From Stutzerimonas stutzeri (lineage in GTDB: Bacteria > Pseudomonadota > Gammaproteobacteria > Pseudomonadales > Pseudomonadaceae), in assembly GCF_038561965.1 (NCBI RefSeq), contig NZ_CP139348.1, positions 806,001 through 870,000 of the forward strand: 64,000 bases of DNA, given 5' to 3'. Positions 44,867 to 52,620 of the stretch are shown here, piece by piece; the stretch's first letter is position 1, and each line of letters begins with the position of its first letter. A model generated the notes under the pieces. It made no database searches. It saw nothing but the letters and a program-made list of their open reading frames with translations, and was not told the origin of the DNA. The translations under genes were made by a program, and so were the position numbers.

Positions 44867-45354
44867 GCCCGCGTGCCCATCTGGTGAATCTCGGCGGGCG
44901 GCTGTTGCCACTCGCGGCCAAGACGCCATTCCTGCTGCAGCGCCTGGCGCTGGAGCGCAGCCTCAATCAGGTGTTCGCCGAGGCGCTGAGCGACGGTGCC
45001 TTCGAGGTGCTCGACGGCCATTGGATGCGGCTCGAGGTCGCCGACCTCGGTCTCGCCTGGTGCCTGACCTGCGAGCGCGAGCAGCTGCGCATTGCCGCTC
45101 AGGCGCCGGTTGAAGTAACCATTCGCGGCAACTGGCGCGAATTCCTGCTGCTTGCCAGCCGTCAGGAAGACCCCGATACGCTGTTCTTTCGCCGCCGCCT
45201 GGTCATCGAGGGCGACACCGAACTGGGCTTGTCGATCAAAAACCTGATCGACAGCCTCGACCCGGATACCCTGCCGAGCTGGCTATGGAAACTGCTGCAG
45301 GGTGCCGGCGAGGAAGTCGCCGCGGCTGGCCGAGCCCAGACGGCCAGAGCCTGA
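44860..45354 (+). CDS. ubiT: UbiT, SCP2-domain quinone-biosynthesis accessory protein
   Basis: 164-residue SCP2-type lipid-binding protein, the anaerobic counterpart of UbiJ, thought to present quinone precursors to UbiUV. The fold is indicated by LEVADLGLAWCLTCE, VTIRGNWREFLLLASRQEDPD and FFRRRLVIEGDTELGLSIKN, the last being a family hallmark. ATG 44860 overlaps the ubiV end; REP-like palindromes follow. Confidence 0.92.
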   Translation: MLSPRAHLVNLGGRLLPLAAKTPFLLQRLALERSLNQVFAEALSDGAFEVLDGHWMRLEVADLGLAWCLTCEREQLRIAAQAPVEVTIRGNWREFLLLASRQEDPDTLFFRRRLVIEGDTELGLSIKNLIDSLDPDTLPSWLWKLLQGAGEEVAAAGRAQTARA

Positions 45355-45400
45355 CAGAGCGGTTTACCGCTGCGGATGGAGCGCCTGTCGTGGCTGACGC

Positions 45401-45460
45401 GGTGGGTTGCAGCCCACCATGAAAGCTCGCTCCTACCTTCTCGGTGGGCTTCAGCCCACC
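45401..45460. repeat. Two REP-like palindromes between ubiT and the DGC gene
   Basis: GGTGGGTTGCAGCCCACC at 45401-45418 and GGTGGGCTTCAGCCCACC at 45443-45460 share the core of the repeats near 38.1 and 49.9 kb. They sit between convergent genes and could terminate both transcripts. Confidence 0.75.
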
Positions 45461-45527
45461 TTGGAAGCCGCGCATCTGCCTTCGCGCTAGATTAAGGGCA
45501 TCGAGCCGTCGTCGAATCCCGGTTATG

Positions 45528-45914
45528 TCAATTCGCGTGCAGCTGCATGCGGTCGCTGGCGATGATGTCTCGCATGTCCTCGAACAACGCGGTGATTTCG
45601 TCCTCGCTGCAATCTTCCCGATAACGTTTGCGCAGGCCGTAGCTGCTGAGGGTGATATGCACGTCTGGGGTGACGCCATGTTGCGCCAGGCAGGCGCGGG
45701 CGCAGTGCATTGGGCAGCCATCGATGGCCAGGATCGGGCGGCCGGAATTGGCCTTCTTTACCAGCGCAGCGACCCGTCCGCCGACACCGGCGATACAGGA
45801 CATTTCCGCGAGCCCGGCGCGGTCGAGGCGAACCGCCAGGGTGTTGGCCAGCTGAGCGACATTCGAACAGCCGGAACAGGAATAGACCAAGGGCAGGGGC
45901 GTGGTGGTGATCAC
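45528..45914 (-). CDS. DGC-domain putative zinc-binding protein
   Basis: 128-residue cytoplasmic protein with conserved Cys motifs: YSCSGCSNVAQLAN near the N-terminus, SCIAGVGG, and IDGCPMHCARACL near residue 67. This is the DGC-domain family, whose function is not established; metal binding is inferred from the cysteines. It lies just downstream of dnrS on the same strand, about 96 bases away, so they may share a transcript. Confidence 0.8.
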   Translation of the reverse strand: MITTTPLPLVYSCSGCSNVAQLANTLAVRLDRAGLAEMSCIAGVGGRVAALVKKANSGRPILAIDGCPMHCARACLAQHGVTPDVHITLSSYGLRKRYREDCSEDEITALFEDMRDIIASDRMQLHAN

Positions 45915-46010
45915 AGCGTTCTCCTGGCAGTGGCACGATGCGGGCCATTAACGGCACGCCGGTAAGTGGCTTCGACAGCCATCAGGCGCTGCGGGAAGAT
46001 CTGCCGCCGC

Positions 46011-46688
46011 TCACTCGTCATAGGCGGCCAGCTTGCGGTTGTCGAGAATCTCGATGCGCCGTCGCTGGACGGAAATGGTTCCGGCATCGATCAGCCGATG
46101 CAGGATGCGCGAGAAGGTTTCCGGCTGGATGCCGAGCTTCGATGCGATCAGCCGCTTGGGTACGTCGAGCATCACCACGCCGCTGTCATCCTGTTGCGAT
46201 TGCGCGAGGAAGCGCACCACTCGGTGGCTGGCGTTGGCCAGGGTGAGCGTGTCGATCTCGGTCATGCGCTGGTGCAGGCGGATGCTCAGGGTGGCCAGGA
46301 TGTCCAGGCAGATGTCCGGGTGCTGCTCGAGAATGCGCCGGTAATGCGGGCCGTTCAGGCTCGCCACCAGGCTGGCCTTGAGTGCTGTCGCGCTGACCGG
46401 GTAGCTGGGTGTGCCCTTGAACAGCAGGGCTTCGGCAAAGGATTCTCCGGCACGCATTACCTCCACCAGCTTCTCCTGCCCATCGCAGACGACGCGGTGC
46501 AGCTTGATCTGTCCGCTGAACAGGAAATAGAAGCGATCGGCCTTGTCGCCCTGATGAAACAGCGCCGCCCCGGCCGGCAGGCGCTTCAGGTTGGCTGAGG
46601 TACACACCTCCTGTAGCGCGGCCTCAGGCAGTCGGCTGAACAGATGGTGGCGGCGCAGCTCGGCCACCAGGGTTTTTTCGGTGAGCAT
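46011..46688 (-). CDS. dnrS: DnrS, Crp/Fnr-family regulator
   Basis: 225-residue FNR-superfamily regulator, paralogous to DnrD, with beta-roll, dimer helix and recognition helix QPETFSRILHRLI. It lacks the N-terminal cysteine set of FNR. P. stutzeri has a DnrS beside the anaerobic ribonucleotide reductase genes, which matches this position. It is divergent from nrdD with two FNR-like boxes between them. Its signal is not known from sequence. Confidence 0.88.
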   Translation of the reverse strand: MLTEKTLVAELRRHHLFSRLPEAALQEVCTSANLKRLPAGAALFHQGDKADRFYFLFSGQIKLHRVVCDGQEKLVEVMRAGESFAEALLFKGTPSYPVSATALKASLVASLNGPHYRRILEQHPDICLDILATLSIRLHQRMTEIDTLTLANASHRVVRFLAQSQQDDSGVVMLDVPKRLIASKLGIQPETFSRILHRLIDAGTISVQRRRIEILDNRKLAAYDE

Positions 46689-46756
46689 GTGTCCTCCCCC
46701 GGACTGGCCCGGGTTTTATCAGCCTTCATCCTAGGAGGCAGGCGTCTGGCGCTTCC

Positions 46757-46770
46757 TTGATCGCAGACAA
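46757..46770 (-). promoter_or_regulatory. Weak FNR-like box near dnrS
   Basis: Plus-strand TTGATCGCAGACAA: one good half, one weak half. Its centre is 75 bases upstream of dnrS; a -41.5 layout gives a start near 46722, 34 bases before the ATG. Confidence 0.55.
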
Positions 46771-46820
46771 GTCTGCCCGTCATGGCGTGCGGAGGCCGTT
46801 TGGCAGTCACTCGGGGATGC

Positions 46821-46834
46821 TTGACGCTGGTCAA
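46821..46834 (+). promoter_or_regulatory. FNR-like box for nrdD
   Basis: TTGACGCTGGTCAA, inverted repeat of TTGAC halves, centre 46827.5, giving a start near 46869. This fits the nrdD ATG at 46920. Confidence 0.68.
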
Positions 46835-46863
46835 TTTGGTAACCGCGTTACGCCTCTAAAGTC

Positions 46864-46908
46864 ACACCATATTGTGTCTATAAGACAAAAACACACTACA
46901 TATGGTTA
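46864..46908 (+). promoter_or_regulatory. Possible paired NrdR-type boxes
   Basis: ACACCATATTGTGT (46864-46877, near-palindrome, two bases shorter than the NrdR consensus) and ACACTACATATGGTTA (46893-46908) have centres 30 bases apart, about three helical turns, as in NrdR-controlled promoters. The matches are imperfect. Confidence 0.35.
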
Positions 46909-46919
46909 TGGAGGCGTTG

Positions 46920-48938
46920 ATGCCCAGGCAGGCAGAAGTGGCAAAACCGGTTTCGCTGCGCAAGCGTGACGGACGGCTGGCAGCATTCGAAGTGGACAAG
47001 ATTGCGCGTGCAATCGCGACCGCCGGCGCGGCGACTGGCGAGTTCGAGGCTCCGGTGGCACAGGCGCTGGCCGAGGCCGTTCGCATGCAGTTGGCCCATC
47101 GCACGGCGGTTGAAGTAGAGCAGGTGCAGGATGGGGTCGAGCGCGCGCTGATGGCTGCCGGCTACTTCGATACCGCCCGCGCCTATATCGTCTACCGCGA
47201 ACGTCATGCGCGCCTGCGCCGCGACCGCAAGGCGGTGGTCGATGTGGCTGCCTCGATGAACGAATACCTCTCGCGAGAGGACTGGCGAGTACGGGCCAAT
47301 GCCAATCAGGGTTACTCGCTCGGCGGACTGATCCTCAATGTGTCCGGCAAGGTCACCGCCAACTACTGGCTGGACGAGGTCTACAGCCCGGCAATCGGCA
47401 CGGCCCACCGCGAAGGCGATCTGCATATTCACGACCTGGACATGCTCGCCGGCTATTGTGCCGGCTGGTCATTGCGCACGCTGCTCAACGAGGGCTTCAA
47501 CGGTATTCCTGGACGCGTCGAGTCCGGCCCGCCCAAGCATCTCTCCAGCGCGCTGGGGCAGATGGTCAACTTCCTCGGCACGCTGCAGAACGAGTGGGCC
47601 GGCGCCCAGGCGTTCAGTAGCTTCGATACCTACCTCGCGCCGTTCGTGCGCAAGGACAATCTCGGTTACCGCGAGATCCGTCAGGCGATCCAGGAATTCA
47701 TCTACAACCTCAACGTGCCGTCTCGCTGGGGTACGCAGACGCCGTTCACCAACCTGACCTTCGACTGGGTCTGCCCCGAGGACCTGCGCGAGCAGATCCC
47801 CTATATCGGTGGTGAGGAGATGCCTTTCGCCTACGGCGATCTGCAGGCCGAGATGGAGCTGATCAACCGCGCCTATATAGAAGTAATGCAGGCTGGCGAC
47901 GGCCTTGGCCGGGTGTTCACCTTTCCAATACCTACCTACAACATCACCCACGACTTTCCCTGGGACAGCGAGAACGCTGACCGCCTGTTCGAGATGACCG
48001 CACGCTACGGGTTGCCGTACTTCCAGAACTTCCTCAACTCGGACATGCAGCCCAACCAGGTGCGCTCAATGTGCTGCCGCCTGCAGCTGGACGTCCGCGA
48101 GCTGCTCAAGCGCGGCGGCGGGCTGTTCGGCTCAGCCGAGCAGACCGGCTCGCTCGGGGTGGTGACGGTCAACTGTGCGCGGCTGGGCTATCTCTATCGC
48201 GGCGACAAGGCGGCTCTGCTGGAACAGCTGGATGCGCTGCTGGACATGGCGCGGCAGAGCCTTGAGGTCAAGCGCAAGGTCATTCAGAACCACATGGATG
48301 CCGGCCTCTACCCATACACCAAGCGTTACCTCGGCACCCTGCGCAATCACTTCTCCACCATCGGTGTGAACGGCCTTCACGAGATGGTGCGCAACTTCAC
48401 CGACGACGCCGAGGGGCTGCAAACTGCGCCCGGCCGAGCGTTGGCGATCGAGGTGCTCGACCATGTGCGGGCGCGACTGGTGCAGTTTCAGGAAGATACC
48501 GGGCACCTCTACAACCTCGAGGCGACGCCGGCCGAAGGCACCACCTATCGTTTCGCCAAGGAAGACCGCAAGCGCTTCCCCGACATTCTCCAGGCCGGCT
48601 CCGTGGAGGCGCCGTACTACACCAACTCCTCGCAGCTGCCGGTGGGTTACACCGATGACCCGTTCGAGGCCCTGGAGCTGCAGGACGAACTGCAGTGCAA
48701 ATACACCGGCGGCACCGTGCTGCACCTCTATATGGCCGAGCAGATTTCCTCCGCCGAGGCCTGCAAGAAGCTGGTGCGCAACGCCCTGTCGCGCTACCGG
48801 CTGCCTTACCTGACGGTAACGCCGACCTTCTCGATCTGCCCGGTGCACGGTTATCTGGCCGGCGAGCACGAGTTCTGTCCGAAGTGTGATGAGGCACTGC
48901 TGCACAAGCGGCAGGCTGCCGCGGTCGTAGCCGTCTGA
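46920..48938 (+). CDS. nrdD: NrdD, anaerobic ribonucleoside-triphosphate reductase large chain lacking its glycyl-radical tail
   Basis: Class III ribonucleotide reductase making deoxynucleotides without oxygen. 672 residues from ATG 46920, chosen for its GGAGG site (46910-46914); ATGs at 46902 and 46908 are alternatives. An ATP-cone (about 12-90, SLRKRDGRLAAFEVDKIARA) precedes the catalytic domain (KYTGGTVLHLYMAEQISS near 605). The zinc-type site CPVHG and CPKC is intact, but the chain stops soon after, at AAAVVAV, without the RVxGY glycyl-radical segment. That segment is in the next gene. Confidence 0.93.
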   Translation: MPRQAEVAKPVSLRKRDGRLAAFEVDKIARAIATAGAATGEFEAPVAQALAEAVRMQLAHRTAVEVEQVQDGVERALMAAGYFDTARAYIVYRERHARLRRDRKAVVDVAASMNEYLSREDWRVRANANQGYSLGGLILNVSGKVTANYWLDEVYSPAIGTAHREGDLHIHDLDMLAGYCAGWSLRTLLNEGFNGIPGRVESGPPKHLSSALGQMVNFLGTLQNEWAGAQAFSSFDTYLAPFVRKDNLGYREIRQAIQEFIYNLNVPSRWGTQTPFTNLTFDWVCPEDLREQIPYIGGEEMPFAYGDLQAEMELINRAYIEVMQAGDGLGRVFTFPIPTYNITHDFPWDSENADRLFEMTARYGLPYFQNFLNSDMQPNQVRSMCCRLQLDVRELLKRGGGLFGSAEQTGSLGVVTVNCARLGYLYRGDKAALLEQLDALLDMARQSLEVKRKVIQNHMDAGLYPYTKRYLGTLRNHFSTIGVNGLHEMVRNFTDDAEGLQTAPGRALAIEVLDHVRARLVQFQEDTGHLYNLEATPAEGTTYRFAKEDRKRFPDILQAGSVEAPYYTNSSQLPVGYTDDPFEALELQDELQCKYTGGTVLHLYMAEQISSAEACKKLVRNALSRYRLPYLTVTPTFSICPVHGYLAGEHEFCPKCDEALLHKRQAAAVVAV

Positions 48939-49011
48939 TCTGCGATCCCATGTCACGCCGCCCCGTCAGGTGCGGCGCCGCATACTTAACCCTCAATAAA
49001 GGAGCGTCACC

Positions 49012-49167
49012 ATGAACCCAGCCAGCCAACTGCCCCAGGACCAGCGCCAGCGTTGCGAAGTCTGGACCCGCGTAATGGGCTATCACCGCCCGGTTACCGC
49101 GTTCAACCCGGGCAAGCAGTCCGAGCACCGCGAGCGGCTGCATTTCACCGAAGCTGCGGCGCGGTGA
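49012..49167 (+). CDS. Stand-alone glycyl-radical domain of NrdD (51 aa)
   Basis: Small gene translating to 51 residues with CEVWTRVMGYHRPV and FNPGKQSEHRERL. This matches the normal C-terminus of class III NrdD (R-V-x-G-Y-x-R-P, then N-x-GK and a run of charged residues), with the radical Gly at residue 23. It has its own ribosome-binding site (GGAG, 49001-49004), is in a different frame from nrdD, and its TGA overlaps the GTG start of nrdG. It probably assembles with NrdD to complete the active enzyme, much as the YfiD-type protein does for pyruvate formate-lyase. Confidence 0.85.
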   Translation: MNPASQLPQDQRQRCEVWTRVMGYHRPVTAFNPGKQSEHRERLHFTEAAAR

Positions 49168-49859
49168 CCGCAGCACTTCGCGTCGGGGGGCTGGTCCCCC
49201 TGACCACGCTGGATTTCCCCGACCATCTGGCCTGTGTGCTGTTCTGCCAGGGTTGCGGCTGGCGCTGCCGCTACTGTCACAACCCGCAACTGATCCCCGC
49301 CTGTGGCAGTGAGGAAAAGCCCTGGTCGGAAATCCTCACCTTCCTCGAACAACGCGTCGGCCTGCTCGAGGCGGTGGTGTTCAGCGGTGGTGAGCCGACC
49401 CTGCAGACCGCGCTGCCCGAGGCGATCGCTCAGGTGCGGGCGCTGGGCTACAAGGTCGGCCTGCACAGTGCGGGCATCAAGCCGAAGCTGTTCGCCAACA
49501 TCCTGCCACTGGTCGATTGGGTCGGTTTCGACATCAAGGCACTGCCCGAGCACAGCACGGCGATCACCGGCGTGGATGGTAGCGGCAAGGCCAACTGGAA
49601 GAGCCTCCAACACCTGCTGGACAGCGGCGTCGAGCATGAATGCCGGACCACTGTGCATTGGCAGCTGTTCGACGCCGATACCCTCTGGGACATGGCCCAG
49701 CGCTTGCGCCGGCTGGGGGTCGAACGCTTCGCCGTGCAATGCGTGCGCACCGCGCGGATGTTTGACGACAGCCTCGCCGAAAGCCGTGCGCCCTACGATC
49801 AGCAGCGACTGTGGGAGCGGCTGGATCGGTTGTTTCCTTCGTTCGTTTTGCGCGGCTAG
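49164..49859 (+). CDS. nrdG: NrdG, radical SAM activase of anaerobic ribonucleotide reductase
   Basis: Generates the glycyl radical on the class III reductase. 231 residues from GTG 49164, which overlaps the preceding stop as GTGA. The radical SAM motif CGWRCRYC occurs about 30-37 residues in, followed by FSGGEPTLQ, and a later CRTTVHWQLFD segment. The Cys spacing CX3CX2C is standard. The frame is open to 49053 but that part overlaps the glycyl-radical gene. Confidence 0.93.
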   Translation: MTAALRVGGLVPLTTLDFPDHLACVLFCQGCGWRCRYCHNPQLIPACGSEEKPWSEILTFLEQRVGLLEAVVFSGGEPTLQTALPEAIAQVRALGYKVGLHSAGIKPKLFANILPLVDWVGFDIKALPEHSTAITGVDGSGKANWKSLQHLLDSGVEHECRTTVHWQLFDADTLWDMAQRLRRLGVERFAVQCVRTARMFDDSLAESRAPYDQQRLWERLDRLFPSFVLRG

Positions 49860-49910
49860 CGAGTGTGGCGAGTACCTTATCCACGCGTGCTTGCGCGCTA
49901 GGCTTGGCTC

Positions 49911-50024
49911 TGTAGGGTGGGCTTTAGCCCACCGTGCGGGGCGTTGAAGAGATTCTGGTGGGCTGAAGCCCACCCTACGCCTGCCGGTGCTGCAGTCCCA
50001 TCGGGGATGGGCTCTAGCCCAACA
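49911..50024. repeat. REP-like palindromes between nrdG and ftrD
   Basis: TGTAGGGTGGGCTTTAGCCC begins a unit at 49911 (to about 49938), an inverted unit ends in CCACCCTACGC (49957-49980), and a degenerate GGATGGGCTCTAGCCC lies at 50005-50020. The head-to-head pair lies between convergent genes. Confidence 0.8.
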
Positions 50025-50036
50025 TGTTCAGGCTAC

Positions 50037-51410
50037 TCACCAGCCCCAGAACTGCAACCACCAGCCATAGCCCACCAGTACGCAGCTGGCGTTGACGCAG
50101 GCAAACGCCAGCAACCGGCGCAGGCCGTTGCCGCCGTGACGGCTGATCACGTTCCAGGCCAGGTACAGGCTCCAGAGCACGGCGCCGATCAGCAGCGCGG
50201 CGCGCGCCGGTTGTGCCCAGGCCAGCAGGAAGCCTTCGTAGCGCAGCAGCTTCACTGTCGTCGCGGAAAGGCCGAGGAACAGCCCGGCGCCGCCCAGCGG
50301 GACCAGCGCCAATGCCAGGTGCTGGAACACGTTGTCGCCACGGCGCATTACTCGCACGGCAGCGCGCAGCAGCAGCCATAGCGCGCCGCCGACGAGCAAC
50401 GAGGCGCCGAAGATATAGGTGAGGATCACTGCCCCATCGAGCCAGGTGAAGGCATCGTTGGCCTGCGGATAGTGGGTCAGCAGCCACCAGGGGGCGTTGG
50501 CTTCCAGCGGCCAGAAGATGTCGCGGTCCACCAGCCATTCCGCCGCGGCTTGCTTGAGGGTGATGAACCAGGGACTGACCGTCCACTGGAAGGCGCCCAT
50601 GGCCAGGCCGATCATGCCGAACAGCAACAGCGTGCTGTCCCAGTGATTGCTTTGCTGCTGGCCACCGACGATGAGAATTTCCGCGTTCGGCGAGCGTGCA
50701 CTCAACTGCACCGCCCCGCGTTGGCTGCTGCAGCGACCGCAGGCGTGACAGTCGGCGTTGCCCTGCATGCGGCGGATGTCGATCAGCGGGGCGCAGTTGG
50801 GTGTCGGCAGGTGCGGTTCGCGATTTTCCAGCCAGCGCTGCTCATCGACCTTGTAATGCACCGGCGCCAGCCGGGCGAGCAATGCGAACACGCCGCTGAC
50901 CGGGCACAGATGGCGGCACCAGACGCGCTTGCCGCGGCCGTAGAGAAAGCCCACCAGCATCGCCGCGACCGTGGAGCCGCCGAGGATCAGCAGCGCCGCC
51001 TGGGCGTAGTCATAGACGCTGATCAGCTGGCCGTAGACGGTGGTGAGGATGAAGGCAATGGTCGGCCAGCCGCTCCAGCGTACCCAGCGCGGCGTGCGCT
51101 TGTTCAGCCCGCGCCAGCTGATCCACTCGCTGAGCGAACCCTCGGGGCAGAGCACGCCGCACCACAGGCGGCCGAAGAAGACCATCGACAGCAGCACGAA
51201 CGGCCACCAGAGGCCCCAGAAGATGAACTGCGCGAGCACCGTCAGGTTGTCGAGCATACCGGCCTGGGCCGGCGGCAGATCGAGAACGGCGGGGAGCACC
51301 AGCAGCGTCAGGTAGAAGCCCACCACCAGCCACTGCAGCAGGCGAATGGCCTTCGCATGCTGGCGTAGCAGGTCGCCGAGTCGCGCCAGCCACGGCGCTT
51401 GGGTAATCAC
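50037..51410 (-). CDS. ftrD: FtrD-like polyferredoxin membrane protein
   Basis: Membrane iron-sulfur protein of about 457 residues, with several helices and NapH/CcoG-like motifs. Two CX3CP sequences, CGVLCPEG and CRHLCPVS, occur in the first half, and a soluble Cys cluster CHACGRCSS follows. In ftrABCD operons FtrD is thought to supply electrons to FtrA/FtrB-driven iron uptake. GTG 51410, forming GTGA with the ftrC stop, is chosen; ATG 51461 would overlap ftrC by 55 bases. Last gene of the operon. Confidence 0.85.
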   Translation of the reverse strand: MITQAPWLARLGDLLRQHAKAIRLLQWLVVGFYLTLLVLPAVLDLPPAQAGMLDNLTVLAQFIFWGLWWPFVLLSMVFFGRLWCGVLCPEGSLSEWISWRGLNKRTPRWVRWSGWPTIAFILTTVYGQLISVYDYAQAALLILGGSTVAAMLVGFLYGRGKRVWCRHLCPVSGVFALLARLAPVHYKVDEQRWLENREPHLPTPNCAPLIDIRRMQGNADCHACGRCSSQRGAVQLSARSPNAEILIVGGQQQSNHWDSTLLLFGMIGLAMGAFQWTVSPWFITLKQAAAEWLVDRDIFWPLEANAPWWLLTHYPQANDAFTWLDGAVILTYIFGASLLVGGALWLLLRAAVRVMRRGDNVFQHLALALVPLGGAGLFLGLSATTVKLLRYEGFLLAWAQPARAALLIGAVLWSLYLAWNVISRHGGNGLRRLLAFACVNASCVLVGYGWWLQFWGW

Positions 51411-52264
51411 GCCGGCCTCGTAGCGAGCTGCACCTGCGGCCGGGGTTTGAGCCAGGCCCATGCGGCAAGCCAGTACAGCCCCAGGGTTGCAACCGCCGCC
51501 AGCGAAGGCATCGCGCGATAGCCAGTGAGACCCGCGATGGTGCCGCCTAACGCGCTGCCGTCATCCAGCAGGGCGGAGGTATCCCAGAGCGGATCGCCAA
51601 ACACGGTGTAGAGCACCTCCGGTACGTCCATGCCCATCAGCTGGCCACTGAAGCGATCCAGCGCCGCCATCAGCAACGCGCCACCGAGCAGCAGCAACAT
51701 CACCTCGCTGACCTGGAAGAAGCGCCGCCAGCTGAAGTAGCGACTGCCGGCCTGCAGAGCCGCATAGCTGAGCAGGGCGAGGATGAAACCGAGCACGCCG
51801 CCGATGACGAAGCGGGTGAGGTCCAGCCCCTCCTGCTGGTTGCCGATGCCGTAGAGAAACACCACCGTCTCGCTGCCTTCGCGGCCCACTGCGAGCATGG
51901 CCAGTAGCAGCAAACCGAAACCGCTGCCCTGGCTGAGCTTTTCCGCGGCGCTGTTCTGCAGGCTGGCCTTCATGGTGCGGCCATGCTGATGCATCCAGCC
52001 GACCATGTGCAGGATCAGCAGGCTGGCTACCAGCAGCATCGCGCACTGGAACCATTCACCACCGCTGCCGGCGAGCCAGTCACCTGCATGCAGCACGCCC
52101 CAGCCCAGCGCGGCGGCCAGGCCGAGGCCGGCGGCGACACCGGCCCAGAGCATGCGCAGCGCATTGCCCGCGCCCGGTTGCTGGCGCAGCCAGGCATGCA
52201 GGATGCCGATGACCAGCAGGGCCTCGACGCTTTCGCGCCAGACGATGAACATGGATTGGCCCAT
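51407..52264 (-). CDS. ftrC: FtrC, FTR1-family iron permease
   Basis: Seven-helix iron permease of 285 residues with two iron-binding REXXE motifs: RESVE near residue 10 and REGSE near 127. Imports iron oxidised at the periplasmic side by the FtrAB partners. It is in the operon ftrA-ftrB-ftrC-ftrD, which has a Fur-like site upstream. Confidence 0.92.
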   Translation of the reverse strand: MGQSMFIVWRESVEALLVIGILHAWLRQQPGAGNALRMLWAGVAAGLGLAAALGWGVLHAGDWLAGSGGEWFQCAMLLVASLLILHMVGWMHQHGRTMKASLQNSAAEKLSQGSGFGLLLLAMLAVGREGSETVVFLYGIGNQQEGLDLTRFVIGGVLGFILALLSYAALQAGSRYFSWRRFFQVSEVMLLLLGGALLMAALDRFSGQLMGMDVPEVLYTVFGDPLWDTSALLDDGSALGGTIAGLTGYRAMPSLAAVATLGLYWLAAWAWLKPRPQVQLATRPA

Positions 52265-52281
52265 GGATGTGCTCCTTTTTA

Positions 52282-52620
52282 CTACTTGGCGATGATCTCG
52301 CCTTCGGGAAGATCCATATGGAATTCGTCGAAGAACGGATAGCGACCTGGCTTGAGCGGGTGGATCACGACGAAGGAGGTCACACCGGGTGACAGCACCT
52401 TCTCGACGCGCAGCGGTGTGCTTTCGAACTCCGTCGGCCCGCTGCCGGCGTTGTGCACGATGATCTTGAAGCGCTGGCGGGCCGGCACTTCGATGGTTGC
52501 CGGCTCGAAGTGGCCGTCGCGGATGGTCAGCTCATACGTCGGCAGCGCTGCCTGAGCCGGGCCAGCAAGCCCGGCAAGCAACGGCAACATGCCGAGCAGC
52601 GCTTGCCCGGCGCGGCGCAT
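52282..52620 (-). CDS. ftrB: FtrB, periplasmic cupredoxin-like iron uptake protein
   Basis: 112-residue exported protein with signal peptide (1-24, AQA) and a cupredoxin-like domain (YELTIRDGHFEPATIEVPA...GPTEFES...PGRYPFFDEFH). It is the ferroxidase-type partner of the P19/FTR1 system. Its ATG overlaps the ftrA stop by one base. Confidence 0.88.
   Translation of the reverse strand: MRRAGQALLGMLPLLAGLAGPAQAALPTYELTIRDGHFEPATIEVPARQRFKIIVHNAGSGPTEFESTPLRVEKVLSPGVTSFVVIHPLKPGRYPFFDEFHMDLPEGEIIAK

Noticed and set aside
48936..49012. Frameshift or sequencing error breaking nrdD before its glycyl-radical segment
   Set aside because: The two parts are 73 bases apart. The second has its own ribosome-binding site and start, and its stop overlaps nrdG. 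A simple one-base error would not create this arrangement.
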